Assembly: GCA_003483885.1 (NCBI GenBank)
Contig: DMXI01000586.1
Span: 1-64,000, forward strand
Origin: Microscillaceae bacterium
GTDB taxonomy: Bacteria > Bacteroidota > Bacteroidia > Cytophagales > Microscillaceae
Direction: 5' to 3'
DNA length: 64,000 bases
The translations under genes were made by a program, and so were the position numbers. Under the pieces are notes generated by a model that was given only the letters and a program-made list of their open reading frames with translations, made no database searches and was not told where the DNA came from. Below, piece after piece: positions 18,172 through 28,000 of this stretch; within the stretch, counting starts at the first letter, position 1; every line of letters begins with the position of its first letter.

Positions 18172-21063
18172 TTATTTACCAATCAAGACAATCCCTGCCC
18201 AGTGTTTGGGGTGAGTGTTTTGTTTGATCAATTGGCTACGCGCCATTTGCAAAGCTTTTTGGTATCCCTCATTATTTTGTGTTGCCAAAAAATATTTGTA
18301 GAAAGCCACCATCAACTCTTTAGTATATTGATCGTCTATGTCCCATAATGAAAAAACCACATTATGAGCTCCTGCATACAGAAAACTTCTGGCCAAAGAA
18401 AATACTCCTTCCCCTTTGGTAAATTTACCCACTCCTGAGGAACAACTGCTTAATACCAACAGGTCAGCATTTACCACCAGGTTATAAATTTCACTGGCTA
18501 ACAAACAACCAGACACCTCTTTTTCATCTTCTCCACAGCCCGAAAAACGTACCTTAGCCAACCCAGGCATCTTGGTATTGGCCTCGCTATGGCTAGCGAC
18601 ATGTACAATATGGGCCTTTCCTATCTTTTGCATAAACAGTTCTTTGGTAGCGGTTTTGGCTAAGCTCACTTCTGCATTTAGTTGTTGTTGCCTAAATAAG
18701 TTATATATAGACTTGACCTCCACTCCACTTTCAGGCAAGTGACTGCTTGCACCTCGTCTTGTGGCGTATATTTTACTTTCACCAGTGCTAAATGGTGCAA
18801 AACCCACAAAGCGCAGAGTCATGTTAGGGCGTTGTTTGATTGCTTGTGCTACCTCTTTTTGCCATAAAGTAGCTGAATAATGGTAGCTAATTTGATATTG
18901 ACTGTTCAAATAATTGATCCGCGAAAAGTCATCCTGGTTTAAGTCCTTAGGCAACTCCGTTACCAAGGCTTCCAAAGGAGCACTTTCTAATGAAGGAGCC
19001 ACTACTACCAATTTCTTGATCCCATTCAAATGCTTTTTGGCAGGTTGTATCAAATACTGGTATAATCGATGGCTTATTGGTACAAACTTTTTTAGTCTAC
19101 TTTCAGATTGAATCGCTTCATAGTAGGCGTCCAACTGATTGCGTACTTTTTTAATTTCAGGAATACGAATAAACTCATAATGCTTTTTAGTAATCACCAT
19201 TAAGTACACGCTTTCACGGCAAAACGTGTACTCTAATAATGCGGTTTGATCATCTATAGAAGCTTGTATATCGGCTGGGGTAGCCAATCTTAAATCAAAC
19301 TTGAGTCTCGCGTATTTTGGGTAAGACTGCTCGAGCCTTTTAGTTAGTTTTTCATATGTTTGATTTAATTTCAACAAGGAATCTCGCAAGCTATTTCCCT
19401 TACCTAAGGCCAAACTACTTTGATAACGAGCGATTTTTTGGCGCAAACGAAGTTCGCTAGACAGCAAACTTGAGGGTATTTTGCCAAACTTTTTAGCGTT
19501 TGCTTCGGCCAATGCACTCAGCAAAAAACTGGCTTTTTCCCGTTCCGCAAAGTAAAAGGCCTCTTCCAGATATTTTTTATCACCAGTCTGGATATACAGC
19601 GACTCACAAGTCCTTATCACATCAAGAACTAATGCATAAATGTAATGCCCTACCAATATTTGGTCACTTTTACGGGAAACACCCTTGCGAAATTTTTTCA
19701 TAAAGGTGTCTGCCAGTTTAAAATGAGCCAATGATGCTTTGGTATATTTTATATTGCCTTGTAGCCTGCCCAATGACATGCCTTTTCCTCGCAAAGAATT
19801 ATAAAAAAGTAAAGAATTGTAGTAATCATCTAATGGAGGTTCGACAAACACATTGTGATCCCGAAAGTTTCTGGTATTTGACATCAATGCTTTATGTTGG
19901 TAGTTCAAGGTTGCCTGATACTTTTTTAACATATAGCTATTAGAGGCCATATAGTTGTACAGTAACACCAGGTTTGGATGAATTTCCCCATATTTCTTTG
20001 CAAGGCTGTTCAATGATTTAGCATAGTATTTATTCGCCAATTTGTGTTTTCTTTGACGCGTGTACACATATCCCAAACCATAATAAGGGGTGGCCAACTC
20101 TATATGAGTTGCTTCATACTCTTTTAGTAAATAATCAATCGCTTTTTGATGATAATAAAGCGCAGAATCTAACTTTGATTGTGCTAAATAAGCCCTACCA
20201 AGCCTAAATACATAGTTGCCCATCTCCCCAAAATCTTCCGGATCTACCTTCTTTTGTAGTTGAATACATGCTCGATAAGCCTCGATTGATTTTAGATAAC
20301 TCTTTTTAAGTTTATAGCATATTGCCTGATTAAACAAAAGCCCTTGTTTATGAAAATATCTTTTTTTGGAAAGCGACAGTAATTGTAAATATTGTAAGCC
20401 CTTATACCCAGCCTCTAGGCCTTTGTCAAACTCTCGAGTAGATACTTTATTGGCAATCAGGTTTTTATAGTAACTCACCCTCATCTCATTGGCTTTTTTG
20501 GATGACTTAGAAAACTTTTGCTCAAGCAACTCTACTCCTTTTTCATACAATTCGTCGCTTTCTTTGAATTTCCCCAAGCTATTCAGGGAGTTCCCCTTAC
20601 CCAACCATAAGCTTAACCTCACCATCATAGATTTTTGATCTTTTCCTACCAGTTTCAGGCCTTTGTTATACCAATCAATGCTTTGCTTGTCTTTTTCCTC
20701 GTTCCATTCTAAAGTTCCCAAAAAATCATAATAACTGGCTTTCAAAGTCCTGTGATTTGGCAGTTCGCTATCAATTTTCTTGAGCGTTTCCAAAGCAACT
20801 TGTTTTAATTTTTTATAGTCCCCAGCAAGGCTACCTTGTTTGATTCCTTTTAAAAACGCCTCGTAATACAACGCTTTCAATTGATGCTTTCGATAAATGT
20901 CTGCTACTTTTAGATAATAGGTTTTTGCACTGTCTTTTTGTAGGTCGTTGTCAAAAAAATGGGCTTTTTTATTTAGATCAGCCACCAAAGAGGTATCTAT
21001 TTGTTGGGCTTGGGTAAGAATGGGGAAAAGCGATAAAAGCAGGAGTTTAGCAAATCTGATCAT
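18172..21063 (-). CDS. TPR-CHAT caspase-like protein
   Basis: A 963-residue protein with a signal-like hydrophobic start (about 1-19), a long array of tetratricopeptide repeats at about 30-500 and a C-terminal CHAT domain (about 650-960). CHAT proteins are caspase-like cysteine proteases. The likely catalytic dyad is H825 in HVASHSEAN and C874 in VLSSCSSGVGK. The end AGAHNVVFSLWDIDD is the usual CHAT finish. Bacterial TPR-CHAT proteins act in some defence and cell-death systems, but no nuclease or CRISPR partner is visible here. It lies 118 bp downstream of pyrR on the same strand. Confidence 0.88.
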   Translation of the reverse strand: MIRFAKLLLLSLFPILTQAQQIDTSLVADLNKKAHFFDNDLQKDSAKTYYLKVADIYRKHQLKALYYEAFLKGIKQGSLAGDYKKLKQVALETLKKIDSELPNHRTLKASYYDFLGTLEWNEEKDKQSIDWYNKGLKLVGKDQKSMMVRLSLWLGKGNSLNSLGKFKESDELYEKGVELLEQKFSKSSKKANEMRVSYYKNLIANKVSTREFDKGLEAGYKGLQYLQLLSLSKKRYFHKQGLLFNQAICYKLKKSYLKSIEAYRACIQLQKKVDPEDFGEMGNYVFRLGRAYLAQSKLDSALYYHQKAIDYLLKEYEATHIELATPYYGLGYVYTRQRKHKLANKYYAKSLNSLAKKYGEIHPNLVLLYNYMASNSYMLKKYQATLNYQHKALMSNTRNFRDHNVFVEPPLDDYYNSLLFYNSLRGKGMSLGRLQGNIKYTKASLAHFKLADTFMKKFRKGVSRKSDQILVGHYIYALVLDVIRTCESLYIQTGDKKYLEEAFYFAEREKASFLLSALAEANAKKFGKIPSSLLSSELRLRQKIARYQSSLALGKGNSLRDSLLKLNQTYEKLTKRLEQSYPKYARLKFDLRLATPADIQASIDDQTALLEYTFCRESVYLMVITKKHYEFIRIPEIKKVRNQLDAYYEAIQSESRLKKFVPISHRLYQYLIQPAKKHLNGIKKLVVVAPSLESAPLEALVTELPKDLNQDDFSRINYLNSQYQISYHYSATLWQKEVAQAIKQRPNMTLRFVGFAPFSTGESKIYATRRGASSHLPESGVEVKSIYNLFRQQQLNAEVSLAKTATKELFMQKIGKAHIVHVASHSEANTKMPGLAKVRFSGCGEDEKEVSGCLLASEIYNLVVNADLLVLSSCSSGVGKFTKGEGVFSLARSFLYAGAHNVVFSLWDIDDQYTKELMVAFYKYFLATQNNEGYQKALQMARSQLIKQNTHPKHWAGIVLIGK

Positions 21064-21181
21064 TTCAAAATAGTTAAGTATTAGATGCAGGGTGAGAAAG
21101 AATAGTAGAAGGATAAATATAATGAATTGTGATAAAAATTGCTGCTCAAAGATGGTTTTTTAGCCTATTTGGCAAAACACA

Positions 21182-21727
21182 CTATTCTCCTTTTTCTACC
21201 AGCCAAATGCTATCCTGGGCAGCTCCTTGTTCTTTCCACTCTACTTTTACTCGCTGCGACTGAAGCGTATTCACCTGACGGCCTATGTAATTGGCTTCTA
21301 CTGGCAGATGTCTTGTGTATTTTCTGTCTACCAAGGTCAATAGCTCTACTTGCTCGGGTCTTCCAAAAGCATTCATAGCGTCCATTGCAGCTCTTACAGT
21401 TCGCCCCGTATACAACACATCATCTACCAATATGATTTGCTTACCCTCTATAATAAAATCTATCTTGGTTGCATTGGCCTTTAGGGTACTCTTGGATCGG
21501 CGAAAATCATCACGGTAAAAGGTTACATCCAGATAACCCAGCGATACTTTTTGCCCGGTAATTTCTAGCAGGCGCTGTCTTAGACGTTCTGCCAAATATA
21601 TGCCACGAGGCTGTAGTCCCAGGATGGCTGAATCATCAAAACTCTGATGGTTTTCTATCAATTCATGGCAAAGGCGGCTAATCGTAATTTGTATCAACTG
21701 ACTATCAAATATAAGTCTTTTTTCCAT
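21182..21727 (-). CDS. pyrR: Bifunctional pyr operon regulator/uracil phosphoribosyltransferase PyrR
   Basis: A 181-residue type I phosphoribosyltransferase. The PRPP loop is IILVDDVLYTGRTVRAAMDAM at about 92-112 (VDDVLYTGRT). PyrR makes UMP from uracil and, in some bacteria, binds pyr mRNA to cause attenuation. The ATG at 21727 is chosen; a TTG 12 bases earlier is unlikely. No other pyrimidine gene is adjacent; the CHAT gene follows on the same strand. A terminator-like hairpin lies 41 bp upstream in its leader (21768-21805). Confidence 0.9.
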   Translation of the reverse strand: MEKRLIFDSQLIQITISRLCHELIENHQSFDDSAILGLQPRGIYLAERLRQRLLEITGQKVSLGYLDVTFYRDDFRRSKSTLKANATKIDFIIEGKQIILVDDVLYTGRTVRAAMDAMNAFGRPEQVELLTLVDRKYTRHLPVEANYIGRQVNTLQSQRVKVEWKEQGAAQDSIWLVEKGE

Positions 21728-21767
21728 CGTATTTGGCAAGGTAAAACTAGTGTCACCATAAAATAAG

Positions 21768-21805
21768 TAAGCGATTGGGTCTTCAATTTATCACCCAATC
21801 GCTTA
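21768..21805 (-). promoter_or_regulatory. terminator-like hairpin in the pyrR leader
   Basis: TAAGCGATTGGGT at 21768-21780 is a perfect 13-bp inverted match of 21793-21805, with a 12-base loop. On the minus strand it is followed by CTTATTTTATG, so it resembles an intrinsic terminator upstream of pyrR. It may be an attenuator or may end a transcript that starts further upstream. Confidence 0.5.
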
Positions 21806-21923
21806 TCACAATAATAATTCTTTTGCCGGAATTATTCAAAGTGCGATTCAAATTTTTATCACAACCTTTTGAAACCTAAATTTGTATACATACAATAGAC
21901 ATCAAAATTACAAGCTTATAAAA

Positions 21924-22277
21924 ATGATCAAGTTGAATCGGCAGTTTCGTCTATTTCTTTTATTAGACGTATTGGTTACACTATTTCCAATATCCTACTT
22001 CTTATCATTTAGTTATTCCAAAAAACACTTGCTCCAGGCTGATCCTTACCAGGCAGCCGACCATATATTTTCATACTTGGGTTTTCTTATGTTTTTGTTC
22101 AATATGGCACTCATCTCTATCGGAGTTTATTTTATTCTTAAACACAACCCTCCTACCAAACAACAAGTATTCAAGCGAATGTTTGTGGAAGGATCAAAAA
22201 TGTACCTGATTATGGTATGGGTGATGTGTTTGTTGCTTCTGAATATATTTTTTACGCATAAAGCCCAAGTATTCTAA
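21924..22277 (+). CDS. Small membrane protein of unknown function
   Basis: A 117-residue protein with three membrane helices, at about 8-28, 46-70 and 92-112. The ATG at 21924 is preferred over an in-frame TTG at 21882. I do not recognise the family. It is divergent from pyrR and convergent with the PorE-like gene, with a terminator between. Confidence 0.6.
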   Translation: MIKLNRQFRLFLLLDVLVTLFPISYFLSFSYSKKHLLQADPYQAADHIFSYLGFLMFLFNMALISIGVYFILKHNPPTKQQVFKRMFVEGSKMYLIMVWVMCLLLLNIFFTHKAQVF

Positions 22278-22280
22278 ATC

Positions 22281-22323
22281 AAAAAACCTGTACTGTGGCT
22301 CTAAGTGAGCACTCAATACAGGT
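22281..22323 (-). terminator. terminator of the PorE-like gene
   Basis: ACCTGTA at 22286-22292 pairs with TACAGGT at 22317-22323, with a nested GCTC/GAGC helix inside. On the minus strand a run of six T follows. Confidence 0.65.
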
Positions 22324-22347
22324 ATGACTATACTATTTATTTTTGAT

Positions 22348-24189
22348 TTACTGTTGTCTCAAGGCAACTACTCTAAAATCGGTACGACGATTCAAGATAC
22401 GTGCATAGTGGGTTTCGTTAGGAATAACCGGGCTTTTAGACCCATAGCCTTTCTTTACCAATCTTTTTTCGTCTATTCCCTTAGAAACGAGCCACTGATA
22501 TACGACTTCTGCTCGTTGTTGTGAAAGTAAGTGGTTGTTTTTTCGGGTACCTACATTATCGGTATGCCCCCCTACCTCAATCGTAAGTCCAGGGTTATTT
22601 TTCATAAAACTTGCCAAGGCTTCTACCGCTGGCAATGATTTTTTAGGAATATTGGCTTCTTTGTATTTAAAAAACACTCTAAAGCTCAATAAGTCGCCCT
22701 TGGCCAATGGCTTTTTAGATCCTGAATTCATAATTACCCGATACAAGTCTTTGCCTCCTACACCTCCTGACCGATCAGAAGAGAAATAAGCAATTCGATG
22801 GTTTTTATCATTGGACACAAAGTACATATCGTTTGCCTGACTATTAATCGGAAAGCCGAGGTTTTCAACTTCGGAATAATCATTTTCGCCCGTAATTGTT
22901 ACCTTAAAAATATCAAACCCACCAATAGAATTATGCCCTACCGAGCTAAAATAAAGTGTAGTACCATCAGGATGTACAAAAGGAGCTTCTTCGTCGTATG
23001 GAGTATTTACTTTTGGTCCTAAATTTACTGGCTTACTCCATCGCCCTTTTTTATCTTTTTTAGCCATATAAATGTCCAAACCTCCCAACCCTCCAGGTCG
23101 ATCACTGGTAAAATACAAGGTGTTACCATCAGGGCTTAGGCAACCAGAAGTTTCGCGATGCTTAGAGTTGATACGTCTTCCCAAACTTTTGGGCTTGCTC
23201 CAGGCTTGTTTGGTTTTTTGAGAAGAAGAAACCATACCTTGACTTCTTGTTTTATTGGTCCTTTTATTCCTCTTTTTGCTTCTACGTTTACGTGTTTTCT
23301 TTACGCTCGTAATCGAAGACTCATTGTACTTAGGTCCGGTATCTATGTTTAGTTGCGACTCATATAGGTTTCCATTGCCAAAGTCTTGATAGATCAGTAA
23401 ACGATTGCCATCCAGTGAAAGAAATACTGCTGATTCGTGGTGCTTTGAGTTGAAGTGTTGCCAAGGTTCCTTAGCCTCCCACTTTCGCTCTTTGGTATGT
23501 GAAATTAATACATCTTCTTGCTCGCTGTTTTCATTACTACCTGTAAAAATCAACATTGAGTTATCGTTGGATACAATGGGAGCATACTCGTTATTTGCCG
23601 TGTTTATTTTGGGTCCCAAGTTATAAATACTAGCTTGTAATGGGTTGCCTATCAACTTTTTAGCAAAGTTTGCTTCTTTAATTCTTTTATTAGATACTTT
23701 AATAAAATCCTCTTTTGAAACTCGGTCGTGGATAAGCTCAAGATACTTGGACTTAATGCCACGAGATTTATCAATCCCACTTTGGTAAGATTGTACTGCC
23801 TTGTGGTATTTTCGATTATACACAAAGGCATCTCCCAAATGAAAGTCTAATAAAGGACTATAATCGGGATTAAGCTGGTGGGCATATTTAAGGGGTTGGA
23901 GAGCCAACGATTGGTTGGTGCCATACAAATAACACAAACCCAATCTTAAATGGGCATTTAGTTCGGTTTCTTTGTTGGGCAACTCCACCTGACCACTGGC
24001 CACGGTTCCTAATAACTCTCTGTAGGCATCTATTGCTTGGGGAAATTGCTCATTGTCAAACAACTTTTCTGCTCTTTTGAGCTTAAGCTGTACTTGTTTA
24101 GCTATAGTAGTATTTTCCTGAGCTGTAAGGAAACAAACATTAGTTGATAGCCAAAACAATATTGTCAAGGTGTAAAAAAATCTTCTCAT
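22348..24189 (-). CDS. OmpA family protein with TPR and PD40 repeats (PorE-like)
   Basis: A 613-residue exported protein. A signal peptide (about 1-24) is followed by tetratricopeptide repeats (about 25-165), PD40 beta-propeller repeats (for example GNTLYFTSDRPGGLGGLDIYM and the similar DGTTLYFSSVG, each with the Gly-Gly-Asp-Ile pattern) and a C-terminal OmpA domain (about 490-613; GGHTDNVG and QQRAEVV). This order matches PorE of the type IX secretion system, which binds peptidoglycan. A Lys/Arg-rich patch at about 290-315 interrupts the propeller. The ATG at 24189 is chosen over a TTG at 24198. Confidence 0.8.
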   Translation of the reverse strand: MRRFFYTLTILFWLSTNVCFLTAQENTTIAKQVQLKLKRAEKLFDNEQFPQAIDAYRELLGTVASGQVELPNKETELNAHLRLGLCYLYGTNQSLALQPLKYAHQLNPDYSPLLDFHLGDAFVYNRKYHKAVQSYQSGIDKSRGIKSKYLELIHDRVSKEDFIKVSNKRIKEANFAKKLIGNPLQASIYNLGPKINTANNEYAPIVSNDNSMLIFTGSNENSEQEDVLISHTKERKWEAKEPWQHFNSKHHESAVFLSLDGNRLLIYQDFGNGNLYESQLNIDTGPKYNESSITSVKKTRKRRSKKRNKRTNKTRSQGMVSSSQKTKQAWSKPKSLGRRINSKHRETSGCLSPDGNTLYFTSDRPGGLGGLDIYMAKKDKKGRWSKPVNLGPKVNTPYDEEAPFVHPDGTTLYFSSVGHNSIGGFDIFKVTITGENDYSEVENLGFPINSQANDMYFVSNDKNHRIAYFSSDRSGGVGGKDLYRVIMNSGSKKPLAKGDLLSFRVFFKYKEANIPKKSLPAVEALASFMKNNPGLTIEVGGHTDNVGTRKNNHLLSQQRAEVVYQWLVSKGIDEKRLVKKGYGSKSPVIPNETHYARILNRRTDFRVVALRQQ

Positions 24190-25034
24190 AGCACTCAAAA
24201 CTTGTCTTAAAAAAATAGCTCGTTTTAACTTTTTGGTAGTTTTTCAGATGATTTTGCATAGGAATTTTTACTACCTTTACAGGTAAAAATACCCACCAAA
24301 ACTTACATCTAATAGTACGGTGTCTTTTTATGGTGCTTTGAGGTTATAATCTTTTTATTTAATACGTTATTCCAAATTGGAATGATCAGCTAAATCACCA
24401 GGTAGAATATACTTTTTGGGCTGAAATTGTACATTTCCGGTGATTTTACAGTAATATCAACTAAAAACAATGCAATTTGTTTTTAAAGTTTTATTCAAGG
24501 CTATTTCGGAATAGTCACTGATTTTGTAACCTCAGCATCAATTAATTGGATTACCAATCATAAAAATTGGATATAAAGCAGCCTGTTTTGTTAAAATTAA
24601 CACTTTTTATTACATTAGTTATAAAACATAGTGTTAATTTTCCTGAAATAACTATTTCAGTCTATTTCTTATTGAATCTACCTTATTCCTAAAATGTAAC
24701 CCCTGTTTTGAGTAGCCTGACATAACAATAGTAAAAATTACTATAATGGTTTTGAAATAGGGTATAAAGTGATTTCTGGAAATGCAGCAAAATTTCAGGA
24801 CGAAATTGCCCCTCAAATAAGTAGACTCAAATTTGGTCTTGTCAAATTACAACTTTGCTCACCTTTGTCTTCTTTTTATTGGGTTCAAAATTTAACAAAT
24901 AATTGTCCACGCATCATTATTTATTAACTTGACCACATATTGATTTTAACTAGACTTTTGTATTACACAATCCTTCTGTACCTACTTAACACAAACATTC
25001 TCTGTGAGGAAAAGTCTTCTGTAAATTATATACT
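24190..25034. other. 845-bp palindrome-rich intergenic region
   Basis: No gene is seen. Divergent genes flank it. It holds several perfect inverted repeats: CTATT/AATAG at 24501-24514, ATTGG/CCAAT at 24545-24558, a 12-bp stem AAAATTAACACT/AGTGTTAATTTT at 24593-24641, CTGAAATA/TATTTCAG at 24643-24660, ATAGTAA/TTACTAT at 24728-24744, ATTTC/GAAAT at 24772-24783 and AATTTC/GAAATT at 24791-24807. The word CTGAAAT/ATTTCAG recurs. It may be a cluster of protein sites or a structured transcript. Confidence 0.55.
24929..24960 (+). promoter_or_regulatory. possible pyc promoter
   Basis: TTG at 24929-24931 and TAGACTTTTG at 24951-24960 are spaced as a Bacteroidetes -33/-7 pair, but the -7 element departs from TAnnTTTG by two extra bases. 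It would give a leader of about 65 bases. Confidence 0.3.
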
Positions 25035-28000
25035 ATGACTCAAGAATTACGACCCATCAAAAAATTAATGGTTGCTAACCGGGGTGAAATCGCCATTCGG
25101 GTATTGAGAGCTGCCTCAGAACTAAAAATCACTACTGTTGCCATTTTTACCTATGAAGATCGCTATTCGCTACACCGTTACAAAGCAGATGAATCTTATA
25201 AAATTGGCGCCAACAACGACCCTTTAAAACCTTATTTAAACATTGAGGAAATCATCAATGTGGCTAAAAAACACCAGGTAGATGCAATTCACCCTGGGTA
25301 CGGTTTTTTATCAGAGAATGTAAATTTTGCCCGTCGTTGTCGTGAAGAAGGAATTATTTTCGTAGGCCCTGAGCCAGAAGTAATGGAAAAGCTGGGCGAT
25401 AAAGTTTCGGCCAAAGTAATAGCCAAACAAGCGCAGGTACCTGTAATAGAAGATAGTCAACAAAAGCTAGATACCGTAGAAATAGCTTTGGCGGAGGCTC
25501 AACGAATTGGCTACCCAATTATGGTAAAAGCTTCTGCTGGCGGCGGTGGACGAGGAATGCGGGTAGTGAAAAACGATGCGGAGTTGACTAAGGCATACCA
25601 GGAAGCCCGCAGCGAAGCCCTCAAAGCCTTTGGAGATGATACGGTGTTTTTGGAAAAGTATGTCCAAAACCCTAAGCACATCGAGGTGCAAATTATGGCT
25701 GATAGCCACGGTAATATGGTGCACTTGTTTGAGCGGGATTGCTCAGTACAGCGACGTTTCCAAAAAGTAGTAGAAGTGGCCCCTTGTATTACCATTGCCC
25801 CCGAAACCAAACAAAAACTTTACGATTATGCACTGGCCATTTGTAAAAGCGTGAACTACAACAATGTAGGTACGGTGGAGTTTTTGGTAGATCGTGAAGA
25901 GAATATTTTCTTTATAGAAGTAAACCCTCGGGTACAAGTAGAGCATACCATTACCGAAGAAGTTACGGGTATTGACATTGTCCGTTCTCAAATCCTCATT
26001 GCCAAAGGCCACAACCTGTCTGATTCAGTATTAAGATTATATTCTCAAGAGGCTGTAGAATGCCACGGCCACGCGATCCAATGTCGAGTAACGACTGAAG
26101 ACCCGGAAAACAACTTCCAGCCTGACTATGGCACCTTGAATACTTATCGAAGTGGATCAGGGTTTGGTATTCGTCTCGATGCTGGAAATGCATACGCAGG
26201 AGCCTCCATCTCTCCTTTCTTTGACTCATTGTTGGTAAAGGTTTCGGCTTGGGGACGAACCCTCAAGGGAGCCAGCGAAAGATTGAGCCGTGCATTGGAA
26301 GAGATGCGGGTAAGAGGGGTGAAAACCAATGTAGGCTTTTTGTTGAATGTGATTAATCACGAAGAGTTTAATACGGGAAAAGCCACTGTTAAATTTATTG
26401 ATGAACACCCTGAGTTATTCAATACTCCGCCAAGACTAAACCGAGCCACTCGTATTTTGAATTACATGGCCAATGTCATTGTCAATGGCAACCCAGATGT
26501 ACGCTATATAGACAAAACCAAGCGCTTTAATATTGTAAAAGTGCCTGATTTTGAGAAGTATACCTATTTTCCGAAAGGTACCAAAGATCGTTTGAACGAA
26601 TTGGGGCGAGAAGGTTTTGTAGAATGGTTGAAAAACGAAAAATGCATCCATTATACCGATACCACTTTTCGTGATGCTCATCAATCATTGTTGGCCACCC
26701 GTATGCGAGGAATGGACTTGGTACGAGTAGCCGAAAGTTATGCCAAAGCCCACGCCGATGTATTTTCTATGGAAGTATGGGGAGGCGCTACTTTTGATGT
26801 CTCTATGCGATTTTTGAAAGAAAATCCTTGGCAAAGACTGAGAGAAATTCGCAAAAGAGTGCCCAATATTCTGTTACAAATGCTATTGCGAGGGTCCAAC
26901 GCTGTAGGTTACAAAGCTTATCCCGATAACCTGATAGAGAAGTTTATTGAGAAATCTGCTGAAAATGGGATAGATATCTTCCGTATTTTTGACTCGCTCA
27001 ACTGGATCGAGAATATGAAGGTAAGCATTCGCGCTGTGCGAGAACGTACCAACTCACTGGCTGAAGCTTGTATTTGCTACACGGGCGATATACTAGACCC
27101 CAACAATGAGAAATACACCATTGATTATTATGTAGACTTGGCCAAACAACTAGAAGCTGAGGGTGCCCATATTTTAGCAATTAAAGATATGGCAGGTTTG
27201 CTCAAGCCTTATGCTGCCGAAAAACTGGTGACAGCCTTAAAAAACAACGTATCGTTGCCGATCCATCTGCATACCCATGATACTTCTTCTATACAATCAG
27301 CTACTTATCTCAAAGCAGTCGAAGCGGGGGTAGATGTGGTAGATGTGGCTTTGAGTTCTATGTCGGGACTTACTTCGCAACCCAACTTCAACTCTTTGGT
27401 AGCCGCCATGCAAGGCCACGAAAGAGAAAATCCCATTAGTTTGGATTCTCTCAATCAGTTTTCTCATTATTGGGAGCAAATTCGTGAATATTATTACCCA
27501 TTTGAGTCGGGCCTCAAGGCTGGTACCGCCGAGGTATACGACCACGAAATTCCTGGTGGTCAATATTCCAACTTACGTCCTCAAGCCAATGCTCTGGGGC
27601 TTGGGGATCAGTTTGAAACCATCAAAAAGAACTACGCCATTGCCAATGAGTTATTTGGCAACATTGTAAAGGTAACCCCTAGCTCTAAAGTAGTAGGTGA
27701 CTTTGCTATGTTTATGACTTCTAATGGCTTGACCAAAGAAGATATTCTGGAAAAAGGAAATACCTTGTCTTTCCCCGAATCGGTCATCAACTTCTTTAAA
27801 GGAGATTTGGGACAACCCAAAAATGGCTTTCCTCAACAAATGCAGGAAATCGTGCTAAAGGGTGAGCAACCCCTTACTGGACGCGCCAATGAGCATATGA
27901 CGCCATTCAATTTTGATGAAGAGTGGGAAAAATTTGACAAGAAGTATAACCAAAACCGTATCAGTGATACTTATACTTTTGAGGATATGCTTTCTTCGTT

